The notes under the pieces were generated by a model. That model saw only the letters and a list, made by a program, of their open reading frames with translations, ran no database searches and was not told the DNA's origin. A stretch of DNA of 64,000 nt from Ferrigenium straubiae (GTDB taxonomy: Bacteria; Pseudomonadota; Gammaproteobacteria; Burkholderiales; Gallionellaceae), in assembly GCA_019449655.1 (NCBI GenBank), contig JAHQXD010000003.1:294752-358751 (forward strand), written 5' to 3'. The position numbers and the translations under genes are program-made. Below are positions 54,746-63,829 of this stretch, piece by piece; within the stretch, counting starts at the first letter, position 1; each line of letters starts with the position of its first letter.

Positions 54746-56569
54746 ATGCGTTTCGTACTAGTGCTGCTGTCATGTTTAATGGTTACCGCCGCGAATGCGG
54801 GCCTGCTGGATCGATTGGGCGGCGGCAAGCAGCCCAGTTTCCTGCCACCTGACCAGGCTTTCGGCCTGCAGGTCACGGTGCGTGACGCGCATACCCTGCA
54901 AGCCGACCTCAGCGTAACGCCGGGCTACTATTTATACCGCGACAAGATCAAGTTCGAGATTCAGGAGGGCCCGGTCAAAATCCAGGCGGTGAGCCTGCCG
55001 AGAGGCGAGATGAAACAGGACCCCTCCTTCGGCAACACCGAAGTGTTCCATCGCTCGATCCAGGCCGCGATCACCCTGAACCGCCCGGGCAATGCCGCCG
55101 GCATCACCCTGAACGCCACCTACATGGGGTGCAGCGAAGATGGGCTGTGCTACCCGCCGATCAAGAAGGCGATCCGGCTCGACCTGCCCGACGCCAAGAC
55201 CGGCTCGCGCCCTGCCCCGGCGATGACCGAAGCGCCGCCGCCCTCTGCCATCGCGCCGCTGCCGCCCGCGCCCGCCAGCGAAAACGCCCAGATCGCCAAA
55301 CTTTTCAAGGGCGGCAGTTTCTGGCTGATCGTCTCCTTCTTCTTCGGCGCGGGGCTGCTGCTCGCCCTGACCCCCTGCGTGTTCCCGATGATCCCCATCC
55401 TGTCCGGCATCATCGTCGGGCGCGGCCACAAGATAACCAAGATGCACGCCTTCATCCTGTCGCTGGCCTATGTGCTGGGCATGGCGATCACCTACGCCGC
55501 CGCGGGCGTCGCCGCCGGCTTTTCCGGACACCTGATCTCCAACGCGCTGCAGACACCCTGGGTGCTGGGTAGCTTCTCCGCACTGTTCGTGCTGCTGTCA
55601 CTGTCCATGTTCGGTTTCTACGAGCTGCAACTGCCTTCGGCACTGCAGAGCAAGCTGACCGACACCAGCAACCGCCTGCACGGCGGGCACCTGTCCGGCG
55701 TATTCGCGATGGGCGCGCTGTCCGCCGTCATCATGGGGCCGTGCGTCGCAGCACCCTTGGCCGGCGCGCTGCTCTACATCGGCCAGACGCACGATGCCGT
55801 GCTGGGCGGGGTCGCCCTGTTTGCGCTGGCGCTGGGCATGGGGGCGCCGCTGCTGCTGATCGGCGCCTCGGCGGGCGTATTGCTGCCCAAGGCCGGCGCG
55901 TGGATGGAGTCGGTCAAGAAATTCTTCGGCGTGATGCTGCTGGCGCTGGCGATCTGGATCGTCCAGCCGCTGCTGCCAATCGGTGCGCAGATGCTGCTGT
56001 GGGCGGCGCTGCTGATCTTCTGCGGGATATACCTGCGCGTGCTGGATCCCCTGCCGCACAACGCCAGCGGCTGGCACAGGCTGTTCAAGGGCGTCGGCCT
56101 GATCGCCCTGCTGCTCGGCGTGGCCTACCTGATCGGCGCGCTGTCCGGCGCGCGCGACCTGCTGCGTCCGCTCGGCAACCTCGGCCGCGCCGAAGCACAG
56201 GCCCCCGCCACCCTGCAATTCTCCCGCGTCACGGATGCCGCAGACCTCGACCGGCGCCTCGCCCAGGCGCGCGGACAGACAGTAATGCTGGATTTCTACG
56301 CCGACTGGTGCATCTCCTGCAAGGAAATGGAGCGCTTCACCTTCGCCGATGCCGCGGTGCAGGCCAAACTCAAGCCGGTGCTGCTGCTGCAGGCAGACGT
56401 GACCGCCAACAGCGAAGCCGACCAGGCCCTGCTCAAACGCTTCGGCCTGTACGGCCCGCCCGCCATCCTGTTCTTCGACAAGGAGGGCAGGGAAATGGGC
56501 GATTTTCGCGTGACCGGCTACCAGGACGCCGCGCGCTTCCTGCAATCGCTACAAGCCACTGGAATCTAA
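54746..56569 (+). CDS. dsbD: Thiol:disulfide interchange protein DsbD
   Basis: DsbD carries electrons from cytoplasmic thioredoxin to periplasmic thiols, keeping DsbC and cytochrome c maturation reduced. The 607-residue protein has a signal peptide, an alpha domain with the pair in [14 protein letters not shown], eight membrane segments with [13 protein letters not shown] and [14 protein letters not shown], and a C-terminal thioredoxin domain with [14 protein letters not shown]. All three cysteine pairs are intact. It follows cutA and precedes aroQ. Confidence 0.95.
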   Translation: MRFVLVLLSCLMVTAANAGLLDRLGGGKQPSFLPPDQAFGLQVTVRDAHTLQADLSVTPGYYLYRDKIKFEIQEGPVKIQAVSLPRGEMKQDPSFGNTEVFHRSIQAAITLNRPGNAAGITLNATYMGCSEDGLCYPPIKKAIRLDLPDAKTGSRPAPAMTEAPPPSAIAPLPPAPASENAQIAKLFKGGSFWLIVSFFFGAGLLLALTPCVFPMIPILSGIIVGRGHKITKMHAFILSLAYVLGMAITYAAAGVAAGFSGHLISNALQTPWVLGSFSALFVLLSLSMFGFYELQLPSALQSKLTDTSNRLHGGHLSGVFAMGALSAVIMGPCVAAPLAGALLYIGQTHDAVLGGVALFALALGMGAPLLLIGASAGVLLPKAGAWMESVKKFFGVMLLALAIWIVQPLLPIGAQMLLWAALLIFCGIYLRVLDPLPHNASGWHRLFKGVGLIALLLGVAYLIGALSGARDLLRPLGNLGRAEAQAPATLQFSRVTDAADLDRRLAQARGQTVMLDFYADWCISCKEMERFTFADAAVQAKLKPVLLLQADVTANSEADQALLKRFGLYGPPAILFFDKEGREMGDFRVTGYQDAARFLQSLQATGI

Positions 56570-56633
56570 GGTTTTTAGATTATCTCCGTCAAACTACTGG
56601 ACAATTCCACCCAATTTACGGCAAACTGAGCAC

Positions 56634-57071
56634 ATGAAGAACATCCTTGTGCTGCATGGACCCAACCTGAACCTGCTCGGCAGCCGCGAGCCCGATGTAT
56701 ATGGGCGCGTCACGTTAGACGAAATTAACGAACTTTTAACGAAGTTAGCTGGCACGAAGGGCGCAAACCTGTTCTGTTTCCAGAGCAACTCGGAAGCGGC
56801 GCTGGTGGAACGGGTGCAGCAGGCGCGCACCGACGGCACGCAGTTCATCGTCATCAATCCTGCTGCATATACCCATACCAGTGTGGCCCTGCGCGATGCG
56901 CTGGCAGCAGTGGGTCTGCCGTTCATCGAAGTACACCTGTCCAACGTGTTCGCGCGCGAGGCGTTCCGCAAGGAGTCGTTTTTCTCGGATATCGCCGTGG
57001 GCGTCATCAGCGGCCTGGGCGCGGCGGGCTATGAATACGCAGTGCAGCATGCACTGAACCATAAAAACTAG
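56634..57071 (+). CDS. aroQ: 3-dehydroquinate dehydratase, type II
   Basis: The shikimate-pathway dehydratase, 145 residues. [20 protein letters not shown] (active-site Tyr and Arg region), [37 protein letters not shown] and [19 protein letters not shown] are the signature blocks. It lies 64 bases after dsbD and 18 before accB, a betaproteobacterial arrangement. Confidence 0.96.
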   Translation: MKNILVLHGPNLNLLGSREPDVYGRVTLDEINELLTKLAGTKGANLFCFQSNSEAALVERVQQARTDGTQFIVINPAAYTHTSVALRDALAAVGLPFIEVHLSNVFAREAFRKESFFSDIAVGVISGLGAAGYEYAVQHALNHKN

Positions 57072-57089
57072 AGTTTTAAGGAGGGCATC

Positions 57090-57542
57090 ATGGATTTACG
57101 CAAGCTCAAGACACTGATTGAGCTGGTCGAAGGTTCCGGCATTGCCGAACTGGAAATCAGCGAAGGCGAAGAACGCGTACGCATCACGCGCACCGTGGCC
57201 GCTGCGCCGCAACAAACCTATGCGCCGGCACCGCAACCCGTAGCCGCAGCCGTTGCGCCACAACCCGCCGCTCCGGCGGCGGAGCCCGCCAAGCCCGCTG
57301 CCCCCGAAGGCCATGTGGTGAAATCGCCGATGGTCGGCACCTTCTACCGTTCCGCCTCGCCCGGCTCAAAACCCTTCGTGGACGTCGGTCAGAGCGTGAG
57401 CAACGGCGACACCCTGTGCATCATCGAGGCGATGAAGCTGCTCAACGAGATCGATGCCGACCAGGCCGGGGTCATCAAGGCCATTCTGGTCGAGAATGGA
57501 CAGCCGGTCGAATTCGGCCAGCCTTTGTTCGTCATCGGCTAA
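57090..57542 (+). CDS. accB: Biotin carboxyl carrier protein of acetyl-CoA carboxylase
   Basis: A 150-residue carrier whose biotin is loaded on Lys116 in [11 protein letters not shown]. The N-terminal region [20 protein letters not shown] is followed by an Ala/Pro/Gln-rich swivel (about residues 40-75) and the C-terminal biotinyl domain with [21 protein letters not shown] strong AAGGAGGG precedes the start. It is in an operon with accC. The biotin comes from the bio genes also in this window. Confidence 0.95.
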   Translation: MDLRKLKTLIELVEGSGIAELEISEGEERVRITRTVAAAPQQTYAPAPQPVAAAVAPQPAAPAAEPAKPAAPEGHVVKSPMVGTFYRSASPGSKPFVDVGQSVSNGDTLCIIEAMKLLNEIDADQAGVIKAILVENGQPVEFGQPLFVIG

Positions 57543-57593
57543 TTCAGCCCTCTGGCGCGGCTGCGCGCCAGACCAAAAGCCCGGAGTATCGAA

Positions 57594-58949
57594 ATGTTCG
57601 AGAAAATATTGATCGCTAACCGCGGTGAAATCGCCCTTCGTATTCAGCGCGCCTGCCGCGAACTGGGCATCAAAACCGTCGTGGTGCATTCCGAGGCGGA
57701 TGCCGACGCCAAGTACGTGAAGCTGGCCGACGAATCGGTATGCATCGGCCCGGCGCCTTCCAACCAGAGCTACCTGAACATCCCGGCCATCATCAGCGCG
57801 GCAGAAGTCACCGATGCGCAGGCCATCCATCCCGGCTACGGCTTCCTGTCGGAGAACGCCGATTTTTCCGAGCGCGTCGAAAAATGCGGCTTCGTGTTCA
57901 TCGGCCCGCGCGCCGAAACCATTCGCCTGATGGGCGACAAGGTTTCCGCCAAGAGTGCGATGAAGAAGGCTGGCGTGCCCTGTGTGCCGGGCGTGGACGG
58001 CGCATTGCCGGACAATCCCGCCGAAATAATCAAGATCGCGCGCAGCATCGGCTACCCGGTCATCATCAAGGCGTCGGGCGGCGGCGGCGGACGCGGCATG
58101 CGCGTGGTGCACACCGAGGCCGCGCTGCTCAATGCGGTCACCATGACCAAGACCGAGGCGCAGGCTGCCTTCAACAACCCCATGGTGTACATGGAGAAAT
58201 TCCTGGAGAACCCGCGCCATATCGAATTCCAGGTGCTGGCCGACCAGCACGGCAACGCGGTTTACCTCGGCGAGCGCGACTGCTCGATGCAGCGCCGCCA
58301 CCAGAAGGTCATCGAGGAAGCCCCGGCGCCGCTGCTCAACCAGCGCCTGCGCAACAAGATCGGCGAGCGCTGCGCCGAAGCCTGCCGCAAGATCGGCTAC
58401 CGCGGCGCGGGCACCTTCGAGTTCCTGTACGAGAACGGCGAGTTCTTCTTCATCGAGATGAATACCCGCGTGCAGGTCGAGCACCCCGTCACCGAGATGA
58501 TCACCGGCATCGACATCGTGCAGCAGCAGATCCGCATCGCCGCCGGGGAAAAGCTGTCGTTCAAGCAGCGCGACATCCAGTTCCGCGGGCACGCCGTCGA
58601 GTGCCGCATCAACGCCGAGCACCCCTATAAATTTACCCCCTCGCCAGGACGCATCACCTCCTGGCACGCGCCGGGCGGCCCCGGCATCCGCGTGGACTCG
58701 CACGCCTACAACAACTACTTCGTGCCGCCGAATTACGACTCGATGATCGGCAAGATCATCGCCTACGGCGACACACGCGAGCAGGCGTTTGCGCGGATGC
58801 GCACCGCCCTGTCCGAGATGTGGGTGGAAGGCATCGACACCAACATCCCCTTGCATCGCGAGCTGCTGCAGGACAGCGCCTTCAATCGCGGCGGGACCAG
58901 CATTCACTACCTGGAAGAGCGGCTCGCCGAACGCACCAAGGGCAAGTAA
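57594..58949 (+). CDS. accC: Biotin carboxylase of acetyl-CoA carboxylase
   Basis: Carboxylates the biotin on AccB using bicarbonate and ATP, the first step of fatty-acid synthesis. The 451-residue ATP-grasp enzyme has [36 protein letters not shown], the glycine-rich [14 protein letters not shown] loop, [19 protein letters not shown], and the catalytic [24 protein letters not shown] precedes the start. prmA follows with no gap. Confidence 0.96.
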   Translation: MFEKILIANRGEIALRIQRACRELGIKTVVVHSEADADAKYVKLADESVCIGPAPSNQSYLNIPAIISAAEVTDAQAIHPGYGFLSENADFSERVEKCGFVFIGPRAETIRLMGDKVSAKSAMKKAGVPCVPGVDGALPDNPAEIIKIARSIGYPVIIKASGGGGGRGMRVVHTEAALLNAVTMTKTEAQAAFNNPMVYMEKFLENPRHIEFQVLADQHGNAVYLGERDCSMQRRHQKVIEEAPAPLLNQRLRNKIGERCAEACRKIGYRGAGTFEFLYENGEFFFIEMNTRVQVEHPVTEMITGIDIVQQQIRIAAGEKLSFKQRDIQFRGHAVECRINAEHPYKFTPSPGRITSWHAPGGPGIRVDSHAYNNYFVPPNYDSMIGKIIAYGDTREQAFARMRTALSEMWVEGIDTNIPLHRELLQDSAFNRGGTSIHYLEERLAERTKGK

Positions 58950-59843
58950 ATGCCCTGGCTGACCCTCACCGTTGACACCGACGCGCAACATGCCGAAGCA
59001 TTGAGCGAGGCACTGCTGGAACTCGGCGCGCTGTCGGTGGACTTGCTGGACGCCGATGCCGGCACGCCGGACGAGCAGGCGATCTTCGGCGAGCCCGGCG
59101 AGGCGCCGCCCGGCGTGTGGCAGCACAACCGCGTCAGCGCCCTGTTCGACGATGACCGCGACGTGCCGGCGATCCTGCGCGAGGCCACAAACAAAATCGG
59201 CCTGAAAGACCTCCCCGAACACCGCATCGAAACGCTGGCCGACAACGATTGGGTGCGCCTCACCCAGTCGCAGTTCGAGCCGATCCGCATCTCGGCGCGG
59301 CTGTGGATCGTGCCGACCTGGCATGAGCCGAGTGACCCCGCCGCCGTCAACATCGTGCTCGACCCCGGCCTCGCGTTCGGCACCGGCAGCCACCCCACCA
59401 CGCGGCTGTGCCTGCGCTGGCTGGATGACAACCTCAAGGGCGGCGAGTCGGTGCTGGACTACGGCTGCGGCTCGGGCATCCTCGCGATCGCCGCGCTCAA
59501 GCTGGGGGCTGCACGCGCCGTCGGCGTTGATGTAGACTCGCAGGCAGTGATCGCCAGCCGCGACAACGCCGCTGCCAACCGCGTGGAGAACGTGAAATTC
59601 TATTTGCCCGGCGAGGCGCCGCAAGGCAGCTACGACCTGGTGGTCGCGAACATCCTGACCAACCCGCTGCGCATGCTCGCCCCGCTGCTGGCGAATGCGG
59701 CGCGGCAAGGCGGACAGATCGTGCTGTCCGGCATCCTCGAGGAGCAGGCGCAAGACGTGATGAACATCTACCGGCAATGGTTCGACCTGAACGCCCCGAT
59801 TTTCGAGGAGGGCTGGGCGTGCCTGTCGGGACGGAAACGCTGA
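58950..59843 (+). CDS. prmA: Ribosomal protein L11 methyltransferase
   Basis: PrmA trimethylates ribosomal protein L11. The 297-residue protein has the N-terminal substrate-binding domain and the SAM domain with DPGLAFGTGSHPTTRLCLRW, VLDYGCGSGILAIAALKLGA, GVDVDSQAVIASRDNAAANR and DLVVANILTNPLRMLAPLL. It directly follows accC (no spacer) and is one base before the DUF3426 gene. Confidence 0.95.
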   Translation: MPWLTLTVDTDAQHAEALSEALLELGALSVDLLDADAGTPDEQAIFGEPGEAPPGVWQHNRVSALFDDDRDVPAILREATNKIGLKDLPEHRIETLADNDWVRLTQSQFEPIRISARLWIVPTWHEPSDPAAVNIVLDPGLAFGTGSHPTTRLCLRWLDDNLKGGESVLDYGCGSGILAIAALKLGAARAVGVDVDSQAVIASRDNAAANRVENVKFYLPGEAPQGSYDLVVANILTNPLRMLAPLLANAARQGGQIVLSGILEEQAQDVMNIYRQWFDLNAPIFEEGWACLSGRKR

Positions 59844-59844
59844 C

Positions 59845-60810
59845 ATGAGCGGAACGACCCTCTGCCCGCACTGCAACACCCGCTTCAAGATTGCCGCCGA
59901 GCAGCTGGAGGCGCATCAAGGCATGGTGCGCTGCGGGAATTGCCTGCAGGCCTTCGATGCCCGCCCCGGCTTCATCCCCGCCCAGCCGAATCCGCAGCTC
60001 GAACTGCCGATGCTGAACGAGCCGGCCGAACCGGAATTGCCTGCTGCCGAAGCCCTGCCGTCCGCCGACATCGCGGCGGCCATCGAGGAAGCCGCGCCCG
60101 CCGCAGACACCGTCCTGATCGACGCGATTTCCTCCACCGAAGAAGAAGCTGCACCAGCCGAAGCGCTGGAAATTCCGCAGAGCGAACTGCTGGATTTCCA
60201 CCAGCCCGTCGTCGAAGCTGAGGCCGAGGCATCACCTGTTACCGAGGAGGCTGCCGCGCCTACGCTGGCCGAACAGGTCGCCATCGTGCAAGATGAAGTG
60301 GAAGAAGAGAAGCCCGCTCCCGCCGCATACCGCCGCTGGCCCTGGGCGGTGGCCGCATCGCTGCTGTCGCTGGTGCTGTTCGCGCAGGCCGCGTATTTCT
60401 ACCGCGTCGAGCTCGCCGCGCGCCTGCCCGGCCTGAAACCCGCGTTGATCGGCTACTGCAGGCTGCTCGGATGCAGCGTGCCGCTGCCGCAGAATACCGA
60501 CCTGATGAGCATCGAGTCTTCCGACCTCGAGGCCGATCCCGAGCATGTCAACCAGATCACCCTGAACGCCCTGCTGCGCAACCGCGCGTCATACGCGCAG
60601 GCCTACCCCAACCTGGAACTCACGCTCAACGATACCCAGGACAAGCCGCTCGCGCGCCGTATCTTCAAACCCAGGGATTATCTGCCGCCGCAGGAAAACG
60701 AACAGACCGGGCTGCTGCCCAATCGCGAAGTCTCCGTCAAACTTTACCTCTATACCGCCGACCTCAGGCCGACGGGTTATCGTCTGGTGCTGCATTACCC
60801 TCAGCAGTAG
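59845..60810 (+). CDS. Zinc-ribbon and DUF3426 membrane protein
   Basis: A 321-residue protein with an N-terminal MJ0042-type zinc ribbon (CPHCNTRFKI then VRCGNCLQAFDARPGF), a long acidic Ala/Glu/Pro-rich linker (about 45-155), one membrane segment (WPWAVAASLLSLVLFAQAAY), and a periplasmic DUF3426 domain with ALLRNRASYAQAYPNLELTL and RIFKPRDYLP. This architecture follows prmA in many betaproteobacteria. Its function is not known. Confidence 0.88.
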   Translation: MSGTTLCPHCNTRFKIAAEQLEAHQGMVRCGNCLQAFDARPGFIPAQPNPQLELPMLNEPAEPELPAAEALPSADIAAAIEEAAPAADTVLIDAISSTEEEAAPAEALEIPQSELLDFHQPVVEAEAEASPVTEEAAAPTLAEQVAIVQDEVEEEKPAPAAYRRWPWAVAASLLSLVLFAQAAYFYRVELAARLPGLKPALIGYCRLLGCSVPLPQNTDLMSIESSDLEADPEHVNQITLNALLRNRASYAQAYPNLELTLNDTQDKPLARRIFKPRDYLPPQENEQTGLLPNREVSVKLYLYTADLRPTGYRLVLHYPQQ

Positions 60811-60811
60811 C

Positions 60812-60959
60812 TCAGAAGCTGCCTTAAAAATTTGCGAGGAGGGATGGATGCAAGGCGCACGGAGCGCAGCAACCGGAATGTACACAGAAGTGCATGAGGA
60901 TTGCGAGTACCGCGCAACGCCGCAGGCGCCCTCCGCAGCAATTTTGAAGGCAGCTTTCA
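60812..60959. repeat. Large palindromic repeat, family F
   Basis: The gap between the DUF3426 gene and plsY is almost entirely one imperfect inverted repeat. The left arm has AGAAGCTGCCTTAAAAATTT and GCGAGGAGGG; the right arm has CCCTCCGCAGCAATTTTGAA and GGCAGCTTTC. The inner part has further self-complementary stretches (GCGCAACGCCGC region). It sits between convergent genes. Only one copy is in the window; the palindromic form suggests a mobile or REP-like element. Confidence 0.65.
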
Positions 60960-61556
60960 GCGCTTGCCGATGCGCGATTCCTTGCCCGCGAGCAGATTGC
61001 GGATATTGTTCTTGTGCCGCCAGATCAGCAGCAGCGACATGATGCCGGAGGCGACCACCCACTCGTCGGGCAAGCCCAGCATCAGCGCATAGACCGGCGC
61101 GCCGGCCGCGGCGGTCAACGCCGCGAGCGATGAGATGCGGAACAGCATCGCCACCGCGAGCCAGGTCACCAGCGCACCCAATCCCAGCCAGACATTCAGC
61201 GCCAGCAGCACGCCCAGCGCCGTCGCCACTCCCTTGCCGCCCTGAAAGCGCAGGAACACCGGGAAGATGTGGCCGAGAAACACCGCGAGCGCCACCAGCG
61301 CGATGAGCAGCGCGCCCTGTTTGTCCTGCGGCGCGAACTGCATCGCCGCGAACACCGCGAGCCAGCCCTTGGCCGCATCGCCCAGCAGCGTCAGCACCGC
61401 GGCCGCCTTCTTGCCGCTGCGCAGCACGTTGGTCGCGCCCGGATTGCCGGAGCCGTAACTGCGCGGGTCGGGCAGGCCGAACGCCTTGCTCATCAGCACC
61501 GCAAACGAAATCGAGCCCAGCAGGTAGGCGGCAACTACAAAAATCAGGTTCGTCAT
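60957..61556 (-). CDS. plsY: Acyl-phosphate:glycerol-3-phosphate acyltransferase PlsY
   Basis: Transfers acyl groups from acyl-phosphate to glycerol-3-phosphate, the first step of phospholipid synthesis. The 199-residue membrane protein opens [20 protein letters not shown], with the three loop motifs [38 protein letters not shown] and the terminal [14 protein letters not shown]. The start at 61556 is chosen over 61613. It is divergent from folB, as in E. coli, with 77 bases between the starts. Confidence 0.95.
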   Translation of the reverse strand: MTNLIFVVAAYLLGSISFAVLMSKAFGLPDPRSYGSGNPGATNVLRSGKKAAAVLTLLGDAAKGWLAVFAAMQFAPQDKQGALLIALVALAVFLGHIFPVFLRFQGGKGVATALGVLLALNVWLGLGALVTWLAVAMLFRISSLAALTAAAGAPVYALMLGLPDEWVVASGIMSLLLIWRHKNNIRNLLAGKESRIGKR

Positions 61557-61633
61557 CTGAAATACCTTAAAATGTGAACGGCGGATTCTACTTGAATCAC
61601 CCCGAGCAACCAAACCAGCGAACTCTTTACCTG

Positions 61634-61987
61634 ATGGACATCATCTTCCTGCGCGAACTCAAGGTCGAAACCCTCATCGGCGTCTACGAATGGGAGAAGC
61701 GCGTGCCGCAGACCCTGCAGATCGACCTCGACATCGCGCTGCCCGACAGCCGCGCCTGCCAGACCGACGACATCGACGACGCGCTGGACTACTCGAAAGT
61801 CGCGCAGCACATCCAGACCGTCCTGGGCGAGGGTCATTTCTCCCTGCTGGAAACCCTGGCCGAACATATCGCGCAGATCATCCTCAAGGACTTCAAAGCA
61901 CCTTGGGTCAAGGTCAGCGTTGCCAAGCTGCAGGCGATCAGGAATTGCAGGATGGTGGGGGTGAGTATTGAGCGAGGGGTTAAATAA
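61634..61987 (+). CDS. folB: Dihydroneopterin aldolase
   Basis: Cleaves dihydroneopterin in folate synthesis. The 117-residue protein has [20 protein letters not shown] then [45 protein letters not shown], and the catalytic lysine region [12 protein letters not shown]. The start at 61634 is typical; the upstream frame is rejected. The downstream gene is of different composition, so the conserved region ends here. Confidence 0.94.
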   Translation: MDIIFLRELKVETLIGVYEWEKRVPQTLQIDLDIALPDSRACQTDDIDDALDYSKVAQHIQTVLGEGHFSLLETLAEHIAQIILKDFKAPWVKVSVAKLQAIRNCRMVGVSIERGVK

Positions 61988-62043
61988 TGCCGTTTGAAAC
62001 ACCAACTCCTTAGCTGTTTGTTTGGGTACTGATTACATCAAAC

Positions 62044-62664
62044 ATGACCGCAAAAAACAGAAAGCCATTTGCCATACGAGCACACTGGACTCCAGGTGGC
62101 TGGTATAACGAGACGTATAGCTTTCATAAATATGCTGTGCAACAGCTAAAAGAGCTCGAATTATTAGTACAACAAGGAAATTCTCTGCACCCCCTTCCGT
62201 TAGGGCAAGCACTAAAACAACCCAATGCACCTCCAGAGCTTTGGGAGCTTGCTAGCCGTCAGAAATTCGTTTCTGATTCGATACGTATCTATGCTGCCAT
62301 GGCAGTAGAAGGCTTCCTCAATTTTTATGGCGTTGTCCGGCTCGGAGAAGAAGAGTTTACCTGCCACTTTGAGAAACTTGGCCTCATTCCAAAACTACGG
62401 CTACTCTTACTCATTTGCGATTCGATCTCAATCAGTAACACAGACCCTTTGGTGAAGCCCCTGGAACACATTGCCGCATCTCGGAACTCCTTAGTACATC
62501 CAAAGGCTAGGGAGATTCGCTTTGACCTTCCAGAGCAATCCCTAAACAACGTAAGAATTCCTGATGCCGCACGCGAAATCATTACGGATATGAATGTATT
62601 TTTCCACGAGTTTTTAGCTTTAGTACCAGACGCTTCACATCTACTCCCTAATAACGACGAATAA
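62044..62664 (+). CDS. HEPN-like protein of unknown function, probably acquired
   Basis: A 206-residue soluble, mostly helical protein that I cannot place in a named family. Near residue 147 it reads ASRNSLVHPKAREIRF, which contains R147-N-S-L-V-H152, the R-x4-H motif (polar residue after Arg) of HEPN-type RNases and toxins. The chain has long hydrophobic helices around it, as in the HEPN bundle. The gene is visibly richer in A+T than its neighbours and uses codons rare upstream, so it looks transferred. It stands alone between folB and an IS110 element; no antitoxin-like partner is visible. A role in defence or RNA cleavage is only inference. Confidence 0.7.
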   Translation: MTAKNRKPFAIRAHWTPGGWYNETYSFHKYAVQQLKELELLVQQGNSLHPLPLGQALKQPNAPPELWELASRQKFVSDSIRIYAAMAVEGFLNFYGVVRLGEEEFTCHFEKLGLIPKLRLLLLICDSISISNTDPLVKPLEHIAASRNSLVHPKAREIRFDLPEQSLNNVRIPDAAREIITDMNVFFHEFLALVPDASHLLPNNDE

Positions 62665-62670
62665 ACCCGC

Positions 62671-62752
62671 GTAGGGCGCATTAGCCGCAAGGCGTAAGGC
62701 CGTATGTATCAAACAATCATCCGGCGGGTTACGCTTTGCTAACCCGCCCTAC
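62671..62752. repeat. Palindromic dispersed repeat, family E-like, next to IS110
   Basis: GTAGGGCGCATTAGCCGCAA at 62671 and the inverted arm GCTTTGCTAACCCGCCCTAC ending at 62752 form an inverted pair. Each arm can also fold on itself (CGGCGGGTTACG with GCTAACCCGCC). It lies between the HEPN-like gene and the IS110 transposase, a few tens of bases from the transposase stop. Confidence 0.65.
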
Positions 62753-62806
62753 AAAACCTGCTTTTCATTTCCCCTGAGCGCCGCCGAGTAGATACCGTCT
62801 TCCTCG

Positions 62807-63793
62807 TCAACTGATTTTTGCATAGTCATGGCGATAGGGTTGACGGGTTTTGAGGACGCCGTAGCACAGATGCACCAGTTTGCGCATAGCGGCGCCGAGC
62901 GCGGACATCTTGGATTTACCTCTGGCGAGCAGGCGTTCGTAGATTGCTTTGACGTGTGGGTTGCAACGTATTGCCACGACAGCCGCCATGTACAGCACAG
63001 CGCGTATTCTGGCAGGTCCCGCCTTGGAGAGTCTCGATCGCCCCAATATCGAACTTCCCGACTGCCGTTCTATGGGAACCAGGCCAAGATAGGCCGCAAG
63101 CTGTTCGGCTGAGCCGAAGTTATGGCTGTGCATGACCGCCAGCAGATTGTTTCCAACCTGCGGCCCCACCGCAGGGATGCTCTGGAGCAGTGACAGGTCT
63201 TTCTTGAGTCCCGGATGATGATCGATATGTTGATCAATGTCCTGCTGCAATTGCGCGAGTTGCCCGGACAGGAATGCAATGCTGTCGGAGATGGATTGCT
63301 GTATCAGTGCTGGAGTGTCCGTGGCATCGGCTTTCTCCCGCCGGTTGCGCTCGCGTTGCAGGTCTTGGGCAATGGCATCGCGCCGCGTAATCAGCGCCTG
63401 CAATATCCGCGCCTCTGGCGCAGGCGGCACCCAAGCTGCAGGCTTGAGCAAGGCGCCATAGCGAGCCAAGACAAAGCTATCTACCCCGTCCGTCTTGGTG
63501 CGCACCGCCAGCCCACGCCCGAAGTCCTTGACCTGCGCCGGATTGACAATGGAAACCGCTACACCCGCATCAGCCAGCGCCAGCGCGGCCTGCTCGTGGT
63601 AAACCCCCGTTCCTTCCATGACCACATGCAACTCTGCTAGGGAAACGTGTTGCTTTACGACCCAAGCCAGCAAATCAGCAATGCCGGACTTGCTGTTACT
63701 GATCACCTTGGCCTTGCGCTTGCCAATGGCATCATCCAGCAACAGGCAACAATCCAGCTTGGCCTTGGCGACATCCATACCGAGATAAAACAT
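62807..63793 (-). CDS. IS110-family transposase/recombinase
   Basis: A 328-residue DEDD recombinase. Asp7 (MFYLGMDVAKAK), Glu60 (VVMEGTG), Asp102 and Asp105 (RTKTDGVDSFVLARYG) form the RuvC-like catalytic site. The C-terminal transposase_20 domain has LLQSIPAVGPQVGNNLLAVM and the catalytic serine region in ERQSGSSILGRSRLSKAGPA. No frameshift or stop was found, so it should be active. The start at 63793 follows GGAGGT; the longer frame to 63829 is rejected. It is the only transposase in the window. Confidence 0.93.
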   Translation of the reverse strand: MFYLGMDVAKAKLDCCLLLDDAIGKRKAKVISNSKSGIADLLAWVVKQHVSLAELHVVMEGTGVYHEQAALALADAGVAVSIVNPAQVKDFGRGLAVRTKTDGVDSFVLARYGALLKPAAWVPPAPEARILQALITRRDAIAQDLQRERNRREKADATDTPALIQQSISDSIAFLSGQLAQLQQDIDQHIDHHPGLKKDLSLLQSIPAVGPQVGNNLLAVMHSHNFGSAEQLAAYLGLVPIERQSGSSILGRSRLSKAGPARIRAVLYMAAVVAIRCNPHVKAIYERLLARGKSKMSALGAAMRKLVHLCYGVLKTRQPYRHDYAKIS

Positions 63794-63829
63794 GATGACC
63801 TCCGTTACAATGGTGCCAACTTCGCCCAC

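Noticed and set aside
57366..59888. 840-residue open frame antisense to accB, accC and prmA
   Set aside because: It spans three well-defined genes on the other strand and has no family features.
60848..61092. Small plus-strand open frames between the DUF3426 gene and plsY
   Set aside because: They lie in the palindromic repeat and antisense to plsY.
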